Below, piece by piece: positions 1 through 7,951 of a stretch of DNA of 49,791 nt (position 1 is the first letter of the stretch; the number at the start of each line of letters is the position of its first letter). The notes beneath the pieces are model-generated. The model saw only the letters and a program-made list of their open reading frames with translations. It searched no databases and was not told the DNA's origin. The DNA is from Anaerobacillus alkalilacustris. Lineage in GTDB: Bacteria; Bacillota; Bacilli; Bacillales; Anaerobacillaceae. The DNA is taken from assembly GCF_001866005.1 (NCBI RefSeq), contig NZ_MLQR01000022.1, positions 1-49,791 on the forward strand, read 5' to 3'. Made by a program: the position numbers and the translations under genes.

Positions 1-310
1 ACTTAATAGAAAGAGATGTCTGTAAGGATTTTCGTTTTAGCTTAAAAGAGTAACGTGTAAGCTTTTAATAGAATTGGAGAGTAAGAAAACAAGGACTTGT
101 AAAAAAATGACATACAAGCCCCGGGTATCCTATTGCCTTTTTTCCTAAGTTGATTGATAAACTTTTCTTTAGACTGGATTATATTTTCCTGATTTAGAGG
201 TTTAGATGTAATTTGTAAGTTATTGGCTCTTTAGCCTGATGACATTGGGTCTGACCCCCACCGCTTTAAAGTGGTAAAGTCGCTTTGGTACAAAATATTT
301 TAAAAGTGCT
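1..310. other. Intergenic, no gene seen
   Basis: No convincing coding frame on either strand. The stretch contains one arm (231-249) of a 19-bp inverted repeat whose partner lies near the right end of the window, and it runs into the terminator-like hairpin that starts at 311. Any gene ending here would lie outside the window to the left. Confidence 0.5.
231..249 (+). repeat. Left arm of 19-bp inverted repeat
   Basis: ttagcctgatgacattggg occurs here, and its exact reverse complement occurs at 49554-49572. The flanks are also loosely similar (a GGTCT..CCCCACC-like context followed by a ...GTGG... stretch). I infer a dispersed element or insertion-sequence leader present in opposite orientation at both ends of the window. 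Confidence 0.6.
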
Positions 311-354
311 CACCCAAAGTCATCGTCTCAGCCGACGACTTTGGGTGTTTTTTT
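311..354 (+). terminator. Rho-independent terminator
   Basis: The arms cacccaaagtcatcgtc and gacgactttgggtg pair with one mismatch around a short loop and are followed by a run of seven T. This is a strong intrinsic terminator for transcription entering from the left. No complete upstream gene lies inside the window. Confidence 0.85.
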
Positions 355-361
355 GAAATAA

Positions 362-640
362 AAAGAATTTTCACTCATTATAGTAGAGTATGAGACTAGA
401 AGCTCAAAGGGAAATATCGCGGAAAGTCAGAAATTATTTTTTTCAGAAGGGCATCTCGAAAACAAAAAATCATCCTACATAGCAAAGAGGGAGATAAGAA
501 CGTTGACTGCTTACGTCAACTATTTTACACTTATGATCTCATTTTTCATAAATTTCCCTACGAAAGATATTGTAGATGAACTTTGGTCAAAATTACAAAA
601 GAGAAGGGATATTAGGCAACATTCCTTGAGAGAAGCTTAA
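362..640 (+). pseudogene. Open frame without ATG, possible gene remnant or small protein
   Basis: This frame is open for 92 codons after a TAA at 359, but it has no ATG. A TTG at 503 with a weak upstream AGAGGGAGA could start a 45-residue product with a short hydrophobic stretch (LMISFFINF) followed by a charged tail (DELWSKLQKRRDIRQHSLR). I do not recognise a family. It may be the end of a decayed gene, a small membrane peptide, or chance. The remaining bases up to 814 show nothing else convincing. Confidence 0.2.
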
Positions 641-814
641 TGAAGAATTGAATTAATTTTCATAGTTAGTTAATGTAAAGATGAGGAAAAATAAGGTGAA
701 CTCTGTTATATCAGCAAGATTCAATCACTATTCAAGCTAGGTTGAGACAGCCGTGAAGCTTATTTTGAATAAATAAAAAAAAGAGAAAATCTCGAGCATG
801 GAAGGAATGATGAT

Positions 815-1357
815 ATGAAATTAGGATTTATTAGTGATACGCATGGAGGTTATGAAAATGTAGTCCAAGCTCTAGAACTTCTTAAGGGCTCTGATCAAAT
901 TTGCCATTTGGGGGATGTCCTTTATCATGGCCCACGAAACGATATTCCGGAAACTTATAATCCAAAAAAATTGACCGATTTACTCAAGGGACGGACAGAT
1001 ATTGTGTATGTCCGTGGAAATTGTGATGCGGATGTAGACGAGGCAGTATTAGAGCAAGACCTTTCTAATAAATCGAGGGTAATAACCTTCGACAACTATA
1101 GATTTTATCTCGTACATGGATATGAAGAGACGGAAGAAGAGAGAATACAGAAAGCAAAAGAGTTCGGGTGTCAGGTTGTTATATCCGGTCATACCCATGT
1201 CAAAGTACTGAAAGAACAAGACGGGATAATCGTACTTAATCCTGGAAGCACGACTATTCCAAAAGACGGTACAAAATCCTTTGCGTTTTATGAAAATGGA
1301 CAAATCGAAATTTGGGATCTTGACAGCCGGTCTGTAATAAAGAAGTTAAAATTGTAA
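815..1357 (+). CDS. yfcE: YfcE-like metallophosphodiesterase
   Basis: A 180-residue calcineurin-like phosphoesterase of the YfcE/MJ0936 group, which are cytosolic metal-dependent phosphodiesterases whose physiological substrate is unsettled. All metal-binding motifs are visible: SDTHG (D8, H10), LGDV (D34), GNCD (N69), VHG (H101) and GHTH (H126, H128). The segment with HGPRN and then VRGNCD is a hallmark of E. coli YfcE, and the length is that of the family (about 180). The ATG at 815 is preceded by GGAAGGA; other ATG triplets just upstream lie in other frames or on the RBS. It appears monocistronic: a terminator lies well upstream and the following 470 bases are non-coding. I am confident of the family and less so of a cellular role. 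Confidence 0.92.
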   Translation: MKLGFISDTHGGYENVVQALELLKGSDQICHLGDVLYHGPRNDIPETYNPKKLTDLLKGRTDIVYVRGNCDADVDEAVLEQDLSNKSRVITFDNYRFYLVHGYEETEEERIQKAKEFGCQVVISGHTHVKVLKEQDGIIVLNPGSTTIPKDGTKSFAFYENGQIEIWDLDSRSVIKKLKL

Positions 1358-1453
1358 AGTTGATTTGCTTGAAACACAGAACAGTAGAAATGCAACCGGT
1401 GGAAATGTAGACTTACTTAGAAACAAAAAAGACATAAAATAGACCATTTAACT

Positions 1454-1537
1454 CTTATGCCTGTGGTATAAGTTAAACTAACAATCATTGGAAGAGTAAA
1501 GAAAAACCCCCACTGATTAAAGTTCAGCTTTATAGAT
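1454..1537 (+). repeat. Dispersed imperfect palindrome, copy 1
   Basis: A core around ggtataagttaaactaacaa is shared with 39663-39745, followed in both by a T(A)GTGGA-like stretch, a purine-rich spacer and a ctgat..aagtt..tttatagat arm. The two halves (aagttaaactaacaatcattgg and the later ccactgattaaagttcagctt region) form a long imperfect hairpin. Both copies lie upstream of genes in the plus orientation. This is a small interspersed repeat; no mobility gene is attached. Confidence 0.6.
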
Positions 1538-1543
1538 AAAGAT

Positions 1544-1574
1544 GCGATAGCTTACTAATGGTTATCGCTTTTTT
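1544..1574 (+). terminator. Probable intrinsic terminator
   Basis: A gcgata/tatcgc stem, extendable by weaker pairs, is followed directly by tttttt. It could end transcription of the YfcE-like gene. Confidence 0.5.
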
Positions 1575-1759
1575 GTGTACAAAAAGCCCTTCTAAAAAAT
1601 GGTTGAAAGGTTGAGTTAAGTCTATTGAAAGTTTTCATTTTTAGGTTTCTTTATTTGAGTAAATTTCATAATACCATTAAAATATCTACACCAAGCTTAA
1701 CTCAACTAAATGTGGGATCCTAGTGACGTTTAATCTTTATTATGAATTTTATTGACTTA

Positions 1760-1788
1760 TGAAACTTTTTTCCTTTTGGATTGTCTAT
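1760..1788 (+). promoter_or_regulatory. Predicted ECF sigma promoter
   Basis: TGAAAC (1760-1765), exactly 16 bases, then TGTCTA (1782-1787). This matches the established Bacillus ECF pattern TGAAAC-N16-CGTC/CGTA with one change in the -10 core. It sits about 40 bases before the first ATG of an operon that itself encodes an ECF sigma factor, the expected arrangement for autoregulation. Prediction only. Confidence 0.6.
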
Positions 1789-1828
1789 ACAGTGTGAGCT
1801 CATAGAAAATAAGAGAAGGGTGTAAGTA

Positions 1829-3769
1829 ATGGAGATCATTAGTAGGTTCGTCTTACATATTGAAAACTTTTTTTTATTAAGTCATTTTAGCAAAATCATT
1901 ATTCAATGGACATTAACAGCATTAGCCATTTATGGTTTAGTTACATTTTTTCTAAAGAATTGGGATGAGACGAGAGCGTCTATATATATTGGGTTTGCTG
2001 TACGTTTCTTGTTACTTATCGGTTTATCTATTGAAATGCTTCATCAAGTAAGTATAACGGAAATTACCACTGTTTTTTACGATAGGCAGCCGTCTTTACG
2101 ACAGTTTCTCCACTTTTTGTTTTTTGGCTATATCATTGTCGTCGGTTTTTACTATATCGTTACTCTAAAGCAAAAAAAGAATCAAGGAATCTTTTATACT
2201 TTTGATATTGCCGTTATGACACTACCAGCATTGCAGCTTCTCACTAGTTTTTTCTTTTTTGCGATCAAAGGGGAAGTAATTCTTGCTGATGTGGTTGGCT
2301 TTCTCATCATTTTTACTATCATTGGAGCAAGTCTGTATTTATTTTTCCAAAACTACTGGGAGTTTAGCTGGAAAACCATTATTCCATTTTATTTAATCAT
2401 AGGAATTTGCTTAGTATTATTTTACATTACGGGTATAGTCGATTTGATTGAAGTGTCAAATCTTGTTGTTTTCTTAGGTTTATTATTGACGTATCATCTT
2501 ATTAAAAGAAATCAGTTTCCGTTACTCGAAAAGTTAAAACAGCCGTTCCAGCTGACAATGGCTTTATTGCTCCTAGTTTTATGTAATCCACTTTATAATG
2601 CTGCAGATGCGGCGCTTGCTACCACTGACGCGGAATTGAGATTACGTTACTTTGAAACAACCAATTTAATACAATTAGAAGAAGCGAAAGCGTTAGCGAC
2701 GAAAATTACAAATGATGAGCATTTTTCTTTCCGTCAGCCTGAAACACAAGATTTCCATAATCGATATTGGCTAAAGTCAAAAAATTATTCGGTTGATATT
2801 GATGGGGTTTCAGGAGTTGTCATGAATGTTCACCGCCAGACGAAACCAGAAGGCAAAACCCTTTCTGTTGAGGAATATGTTGCTCTCTCAAAGCAATTGT
2901 TAGAACGAATGGGCAGAACATTGCTAGAGGATGATCAAATTTACACGACTGTAACGGAAGAAGAAAATCGCGTTCATGTGGAGATGGTACCTAAGTATTC
3001 CGATGGTTCCGTGTTAGATGTATGGATGAAGACTTCTTTTTCTTGGGAAAAGGAATCTCTAATGCAATTCCATGAAAACTTACATTTATATCCTGTTGAA
3101 ACGTTAAAAGATGTTTTCATAACGTCTGAAGACATGGAATCAAGTCTACATCAATGGTACGAAATGGTAGGGGAAGAGGTACCTGGATACGTAGTTGATA
3201 ATGTAACGTATGGATATAGTAACAGGACGATTGAGATCCATATTACTACAGTAAATCAACATACGATCCATCTTAATGGTCGTTCCGGAGAAATTTTGTA
3301 TTTTAGTGGCGAACTTGCTAATTATGAAACAATTGATTTGCAAGAGTTAGAAAACAAAGTATTAACTAGTAAAAACATTCAAATCGATAACTGGGAGCGA
3401 GAAGGTAACTCTAACTTTTGGGAGTGGAGAGAAAGAGATAGGAACCGAGAAGAAATGAAACTTTCCTTTGTCCATCAATTTGACTATACCAATGATGAAC
3501 CTCTTTTTACCTACTCGAAAAACGTCGATTATCATCATCAACCAAGCACAAATGTGACTGTTGCCACCAATAAAGAAGCATATGAGGCTGTTGCAAGTTC
3601 AATAGATTATATTCCTTATGCACAAAGAGCAAGGTTAACTCATGTAATAGATGAAAATGATGAAGTTAGAGTGGCTTGGTTACTCGTGATTCAGCCGTAT
3701 AAAAAAGCAGAGCATCGCCTCTACTTAGTTGACATTGAAACGAAAGAGTGGGTCTCCCTCTATGAATAA
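1829..3769 (+). CDS. Multi-pass membrane protein with large extracytoplasmic domain, ECF operon
   Basis: A 646-residue protein of no recognised family. Residues 1-260 carry about eight hydrophobic segments. From about 265 the chain is soluble (roughly 380 residues), rich in acidic and aromatic residues, with pieces like SVDIDGVSGVVMNVHR and IHLNGRSGEILYFSGE that look like repeated beta-rich PepSY/YcdB-type modules; this is a guess from pattern. It is the first gene after the predicted ECF promoter, and its stop overlaps the ATG of the next ZAS-like gene by 8 bases, so translation is probably coupled. The context suggests an envelope sensor or a sigma-regulated envelope protein. RBS AGAAGGGTG precedes the ATG. 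Confidence 0.7.
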   Translation: MEIISRFVLHIENFFLLSHFSKIIIQWTLTALAIYGLVTFFLKNWDETRASIYIGFAVRFLLLIGLSIEMLHQVSITEITTVFYDRQPSLRQFLHFLFFGYIIVVGFYYIVTLKQKKNQGIFYTFDIAVMTLPALQLLTSFFFFAIKGEVILADVVGFLIIFTIIGASLYLFFQNYWEFSWKTIIPFYLIIGICLVLFYITGIVDLIEVSNLVVFLGLLLTYHLIKRNQFPLLEKLKQPFQLTMALLLLVLCNPLYNAADAALATTDAELRLRYFETTNLIQLEEAKALATKITNDEHFSFRQPETQDFHNRYWLKSKNYSVDIDGVSGVVMNVHRQTKPEGKTLSVEEYVALSKQLLERMGRTLLEDDQIYTTVTEEENRVHVEMVPKYSDGSVLDVWMKTSFSWEKESLMQFHENLHLYPVETLKDVFITSEDMESSLHQWYEMVGEEVPGYVVDNVTYGYSNRTIEIHITTVNQHTIHLNGRSGEILYFSGELANYETIDLQELENKVLTSKNIQIDNWEREGNSNFWEWRERDRNREEMKLSFVHQFDYTNDEPLFTYSKNVDYHHQPSTNVTVATNKEAYEAVASSIDYIPYAQRARLTHVIDENDEVRVAWLLVIQPYKKAEHRLYLVDIETKEWVSLYE

Positions 3770-4025
3770 AAAAGACGAGTGTGCAATATTTCAAGATTTG
3801 TATGAATTGTATATAGAAGAGGAAGTTGAGGAAGAAACGAAACAATGGATGATGGAGCATGAGGTAGAATGTGCTCATTGTCAAAATAGCAGAAAGGACA
3901 GTGAAGGGAATTTATCCCTTCATGAGGACAGCGAGAAAATTTCGGGCATTCGTATTATGACAATGTCGTTATACAGTATGTTCCTTTTTCTTGCCATTTG
4001 GATGTCCGTATGGTACTTGTGGTAA
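3762..4025 (+). CDS. Small ZAS-like membrane protein
   Basis: An 87-residue protein with a HEVECAHC sequence (H-x3-C-x2-C), the zinc-binding signature of anti-sigma ZAS domains, followed by a C-terminal transmembrane helix (roughly residues 65-85). The chosen ATG overlaps the end of the upstream gene; an in-frame TTG at 3729 would add 11 residues. The next gene starts directly after its stop. It resembles a minimal anti-sigma or zf-HC2 protein, so this operon has ZAS-like proteins on both sides of the sigma factor. It could be a sensor partner rather than a true anti-sigma factor. Confidence 0.7.
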   Translation: MNKKDECAIFQDLYELYIEEEVEEETKQWMMEHEVECAHCQNSRKDSEGNLSLHEDSEKISGIRIMTMSLYSMFLFLAIWMSVWYLW

Positions 4026-4550
4026 ATGAGTAATTGGAGAACGGTAGAGGATTTATATTCTCTTTATTATGAAGAGATATTTAGGTATTTACTACAACGA
4101 ACAAGACAAAAAGAGCTAGCTCAAGATCTTGCCCAGGACACTTTTTTAAAAGCGTTTAATGGGCTAGCTTCTTTTAAAGGAAACTCAAGTGTAAGAACAT
4201 GGCTGTATACAATCGCTCATCATACATTCATTAACTGGTATCGTCGTGAAACAAAATTTAGTAAGCATCCCATTGAAGAAACTTTTTCATTAGAACAAAA
4301 CACATACAAAAACCCAGAAGAAGTGGTAGCTCAAAAAGCGGAACAAGTTCAACTTTTGACAGCAATTAGTTCATTAAAGGAAGATTATCAAACAGTATTG
4401 ATATTACGTGAATACCAGGAGCTTTCATATGATGAAATTGCTCAAATCGTAGGGTGGAAGCTTTCAAAGGTGAAAACAAATTTACACCGAGCAAAGCTTG
4501 AACTTCGAAAGCACTTATGTAAAACAGAGGATGATAGAAATGAAGTGTAG
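4026..4550 (+). CDS. ECF-type RNA polymerase sigma factor
   Basis: A 174-residue sigma-70 family member of the extracytoplasmic function class. Region 2 spans about residues 8-75 (YSLYYEEIFRYLLQRT, LAQDLAQDTFLKAF, then VRTWLYTIAHHTFINWYRR). Region 4 spans about 110-165 (LKEDYQTVLILREYQELSYD followed by a helix-turn-helix ending KVKTNLHRAKLELRK). Its ATG follows the preceding stop directly. The next gene, an anti-sigma factor, overlaps its last bases, the usual sigma/anti-sigma coupling. The regulon is unknown. The TGAAAC-N16-TGTC promoter ahead of the operon is a plausible autoregulatory target. Confidence 0.93.
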   Translation: MSNWRTVEDLYSLYYEEIFRYLLQRTRQKELAQDLAQDTFLKAFNGLASFKGNSSVRTWLYTIAHHTFINWYRRETKFSKHPIEETFSLEQNTYKNPEEVVAQKAEQVQLLTAISSLKEDYQTVLILREYQELSYDEIAQIVGWKLSKVKTNLHRAKLELRKHLCKTEDDRNEV

Positions 4551-4836
4551 CTTAATTAGGGATTTGTTGCCACTTTATATAGAGGGTGACTGCTCAAAAC
4601 ATACAAATCAAATAGTTAAGGAACACCTAGAAGGTTGTTCAAACTGTCACGAGCTATATGAACTGATGAAAACCCCTTTTGATGTAAGAGTAATAGATCA
4701 ACCAATAGCAACAAATTCCGAAGGCGAGAATAATGAATTATGGAAAAGGTACTATGGTCGCCTTATTTTGAAGGGTGCTGGACTGTTTTTCATCGTATAT
4801 ATAACTGTTGTATTGCTTATGGTACTTTTAAAATAA
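4540..4836 (+). CDS. Zinc-finger anti-sigma factor
   Basis: A 98-residue putative zf-HC2 anti-sigma factor. It starts MKCSLIRDLLPLYIEGDCS, a typical ZAS opening, carries HLEGCSNC (H-x3-C-x2-C) near residue 30, and has one C-terminal transmembrane helix (GAGLFFIVYITVVLLMVLL). The ATG at 4540 overlaps the sigma gene by 11 bases; an upstream in-frame ATG at 4498 would lie deep in the sigma gene and is not needed. It is expected to hold the neighbouring sigma factor at the membrane. Confidence 0.85.
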   Translation: MKCSLIRDLLPLYIEGDCSKHTNQIVKEHLEGCSNCHELYELMKTPFDVRVIDQPIATNSEGENNELWKRYYGRLILKGAGLFFIVYITVVLLMVLLK

Positions 4837-4886
4837 GGGAATGCATAACTTAAAGAAATTTTTATTTATAGAGGGTGGTGATTGAA

Positions 4887-5240
4887 ATGGCCGTTGCAAT
4901 AAGTACGATAATAAACTTAGGTGTTATTAGTTTAGTAGTAACTTTATTGCTGCCACGCAAGGATCAAACTAAAAAAAAGTTATACATTTTGAGTCTTGTT
5001 GCTGCTTTTTTATTTGCAATCATACCTACAGTGGGTTATCGCATTGAAAATTATATAGGCTGGAGTTATTGTTACTTTGGATTTCCTGCTGAAATATTAG
5101 TTTATCGTGGTGGGTAGACATTTACCTTTCATTTTCTTGGCCTACTTTTTAACATCTATTTTTTCTATTTGCTTTTTAAGCTACTTCTAAAAATTTTGAA
5201 AAGCACTAAAAATAGTAAAAAGACAGCAACAGAAAGATAA
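4887..5240 (+). pseudogene. Small membrane protein interrupted by one in-frame stop
   Basis: The ATG at 4887 follows a good RBS (GAGGGTGGTG). The frame encodes two hydrophobic segments and ends at TAG 5115-5117 after YRGG. It then stays open in the same frame to TAA 5238-5240, adding another strongly hydrophobic stretch (FHFLGLLFNIYFFYLLFKLL) and a Lys-rich tail typical of an inner-face C-terminus. The simplest reading is a single nonsense change, perhaps TGG (Trp) to TAG, in a 117-codon gene of three transmembrane helices. I do not recognise the family. It lies in the ECF sigma operon. Confidence 0.65.
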
Positions 5241-5354
5241 TTAATTTACTATTCCTATAGAGTGTCTGTCGAAGAAGTTGGGTTTATTATTTATATATAT
5301 AGGAGACGTTTAAAAACAAAAAAGATGTTTGCATTAATTAAGCGGGAATGTAAA

Positions 5355-5716
5355 GTGATCAAAATAAAAAAGTGTTTCTTTTATTCAATCTTATTAGTAC
5401 TTTTTTAACTGGTTGTTACACAAGTGACGTAAATGATCCAAAGAGATCTATTTACATTTAAAGATACTAACGTAGGGGATAACGGTCTGTTGGTCATATT
5501 ACTATGCGGTTACCAAGTCCTATTCGTGAAAGTACAAGTGGTTTGGAGCTTAAGACAACAGAGGAACCTTATGGGATAATCGTCAATTAAAAAAGTAGAT
5601 GAGACAGAAATAACAGAAAAAAATTACGACGAGACTGCATTATACAATGCCACATTTATATACTCGTTAGTTAAAAATGCAGACTGGGTTCAATTTAAAA
5701 TAGCATTTATAAGCTG
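5355..5716 (+). pseudogene. Decayed DUF4825-type lipoprotein gene
   Basis: In pieces this reads as a lipoprotein signal (IKKCFFYSILLVLF, frame change, LTGC), a DTNVGDNG motif, VGHITMRLPSP in another frame, GLELKTTEEPYGIIVN, then a stop and YNATFIYSLVKNADWVQFK. The series VGDN...LP...EPYG...N...A-F-LVKNAD is the pattern I know for DUF4825 proteins. At least two frame changes and two in-frame stops are visible. The homologous part ends exactly where the 52-bp repeat array begins, so the 3' end appears replaced by the array. It was probably the last gene of the ECF operon. Confidence 0.7.
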
Positions 5717-7080
5717 AAGGCCAAATTCCAAACTGAAAATAAGAGTAAAGGCCTTCATAGTAGAGCTGAAGGCCAAATTGCAAACTGAAAATAAGAGTAA
5801 AGGCCTTCATAGTAGAGCTGAAGACCAAATTGCAAACTAGAAGTAAGAGTAAAGGCCTTCATGGGGTATCTGAAGACCAAATTGCAAACTGGAAACAAGA
5901 GTAAAGGCCTTCATGGGGTATCTGAAGGCCAAATTGAAAACTAGAAGTAAGAGTAAAGGCCTTCATAGTAGAGCTGAAGACCAAATTGCAAACCGGAAAC
6001 AAGAGTAAAGGCCTTCATAGTGTATCTGAAGGCCAAATTGAAAACTAGAAGTAAGAGTAAAGGCCTTCATAGTAAAGCTGAAGGCCAAATTGAAAACTAG
6101 AAGTAAGAAGAATGTCCTTCATAGTAGAGATGAAGGACAAATTGCAAACTAGAAGTAAGAGTAATATCCTTCATAGTAGAGCTGAAGGCCAAATTCCAAA
6201 CCGGAACCAAGAGTAAAGGCCTTCATGGGGTATCTGAAGACCAAATTGCAAACTGGAAACAAGAGTAAAGGCCTTCATGGGGTATCTGAAGGCCAAATTG
6301 AAAACTAGAAGTAAGAGTAAAGGCCTTCATAGTAGAGCTGAAGACCAAATTGCAAACTGGAAACAAGAGTAAAGGCCTTCATGGGGTATCTGAAGGCCAA
6401 ATTGAAAACTAGAAGTAAGAGTAAAGGCCTTCATAGTAGAGCTGAAGACCAAATTGCAAACCGGAAACAAGAGTAAAGGCCTTCATAGTAAAGCTGAAGG
6501 CCAAATTGAAAACTAGAAGTAAGAGTAAAGGCCTTCATAGTGTATCTGAAGGCCAAATTGCAAACTGGAAACAAGAGTAAAGGCCTTCATAGTAGAGCTG
6601 AAGACCAAATTCCAAACTAGAAGTAAGAAGAATGTCCTTCATAGTAGAGCTGAAGGCCAAATTCCAAACCGGAACCAAGAGTAAAGGCCTTCATGGGGTA
6701 TCTGAAGACCAAATTGCAAACTGGAAACAAGAGTAAAGGCCTTCATGGGGTATCTGAAGACCAAATTGCAAACTAGAAATAAGAGTAAAGTCCTTCATAG
6801 TAGAGCTGAAGGACAAATTCCAAACTGAAAATAAGAGTAAAGGCCTTCATAGTAGGAATGAAGGCCAAATTGCAAACTAGAAGTAAGAAGAATGTCCTTC
6901 ATAGTAGAGATGAAGGACAAATTGAAAACTAGAAGTAAGAAGAATGTCCTTCATAGTGTATCTGAAGGCCAAATTGCAAACTAGAAGTAAGAGTAAAGGC
7001 CTTCATGGGGTATCTGAAGACCAAATTGCAAACTAGAAATAAGAGTAAAGTCCTTCATAGTAGAGCTGAAGGACAAATTC
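5714..7080. repeat. 52-bp tandem repeat array, 26 units plus a partial
   Basis: Units start with (c/a)tgaag at 5714, 5766, 5818 and onward every 52 bases to 7066 without a single insertion or deletion. Consensus parts are tgaaggccaaattgcaaact, a variable agaagtaag/ggaaacaag segment, agtaaaggccttcat and a loop of agtagag or ggggtat. GGCCTTCA at the end of one unit pairs with TGAAGGCC at the start of the next around about 9 bases. Left-arm GGAC variants (6130, 6806, 6910, 7066) are each preceded by a GTCC right arm, so pairing is kept; the reverse does not always hold. A period of 52 excludes a coding repeat. Spacers are not unique, so it is not CRISPR. Confidence 0.95.
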
Positions 7081-7429
7081 TCATAAAAGGCTAGGATATA
7101 GTCCTTCAAAAAGGGCTTTTATAAAAAAATGATAATTTTAAAATCGATTTTATTCATAATAAGACCATTGATGTACCCCGACTTTAGGAAAATTTTTTTC
7201 TAAAACTCTTTTTATCCTCTTTTTAGTATTCACCACTTTACACCAGTCATGAATGATATTTGTAGTAATTTTTTTGATTATGGAAAAGAAGCATAAATTC
7301 GTTCACATTTCGCAGTACAGCAGTTGCAACCACTTCTTCCATCAATAATTAGTAAAAATTTATTTAGAACAATGAACCTTCTGTCCCTGTTCACTAAATT
7401 GACACAATGTAATGACGACAAAATGAGAA
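7081..7429. other. Intergenic, promoter region of the marR operon
   Basis: After the last partial repeat there is no gene on either strand that I can support. An A/T-rich imperfect hairpin (ataaaagg...gcttttat, 7085-7126) closes the array. A TTGACA at 7399-7404 could be a -35 element for the marR operon, but no good -10 lies 17 bases away. Confidence 0.4.
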
Positions 7430-7449
7430 ATATGTAATATATTACATAT
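7430..7449. promoter_or_regulatory. 20-bp perfect palindrome, candidate MarR operator
   Basis: atatgtaatatattacatat is a perfect inverted repeat lying 20 bases before the ATG of a MarR-family gene. MarR proteins bind such AT-rich palindromes of about 16-20 bp, often their own promoter. Autoregulation is inferred from position and symmetry only. Confidence 0.6.
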
Positions 7450-7468
7450 ATAAGAGAGGTGGAACAAA

Positions 7469-7951
7469 ATGGATAACTCATTAGATAGAGAAAAATTTAT
7501 ATTCGGTAGTTTGTTCTTATTGACCAATAAGCTGCAAGTGAAAGGTGACCAATTATTTGAAGAAGATGGAATGACACTCAGGCAATGGTTTTTAACTGTG
7601 ATGATCCTTCAATTTCAAGATGGTACACCAACACTTGGTGAGGTATCTGCACTTATGGGAACCTCGCATCAGAATACAAAGCAGCTAGCGAAAAAGCTAG
7701 AGGAAAAAAATTTTTTAAGATTTATAAAAGATCAACGGGACGGTCGTATACTCCGATTAATGTTAACAGAACAAAGTCATCAGTATTGGAAACTGCGTGA
7801 AAATGAGGGCGATATCTTTTTGAATAAACTGTTTTGTGATCTGACGAATGAGGAATTAAAGATGATGGTAAGCGGAATCACGAAAATGCTAGGAACTATT
7901 GAAACGTGGGATGATGAGAAGAAAGGAGAAAATGAACATGAACAAAACTAG
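7469..7951 (+). CDS. MarR family transcriptional regulator
   Basis: A 160-residue winged-helix regulator. The helix-turn-helix lies around residues 50-85 (LGEVSALMGTSHQNTKQLAK), followed by the wing with the classic DQRDGRILRLMLTE segment at about 90-105. The length is typical for MarR. RBS GAGAGGTGG lies upstream. The gene opens an apparent operon with a membrane protein, a flavodoxin-like protein and a DUF6544-like protein, and its end overlaps the start of the next gene. It probably controls this operon through the palindrome just upstream. Ligand unknown. Confidence 0.9.
   Translation: MDNSLDREKFIFGSLFLLTNKLQVKGDQLFEEDGMTLRQWFLTVMILQFQDGTPTLGEVSALMGTSHQNTKQLAKKLEEKNFLRFIKDQRDGRILRLMLTEQSHQYWKLRENEGDIFLNKLFCDLTNEELKMMVSGITKMLGTIETWDDEKKGENEHEQN

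Larger units (their letters stand above)
1358..1753. other. Intergenic region with repeat and hairpin
   Basis: No gene seen. It holds a dispersed imperfect palindrome at 1454-1537 (second copy near 39.7 kb) and a probable terminator at 1544-1574 (gcgata..tatcgc stem followed by T6). It ends in the ECF-type promoter of the sigma operon. Confidence 0.6.

Noticed and set aside
5714..7080. CRISPR array
   Set aside because: The whole 52-bp unit is repeated; there are no unique spacers, and no cas genes are present.
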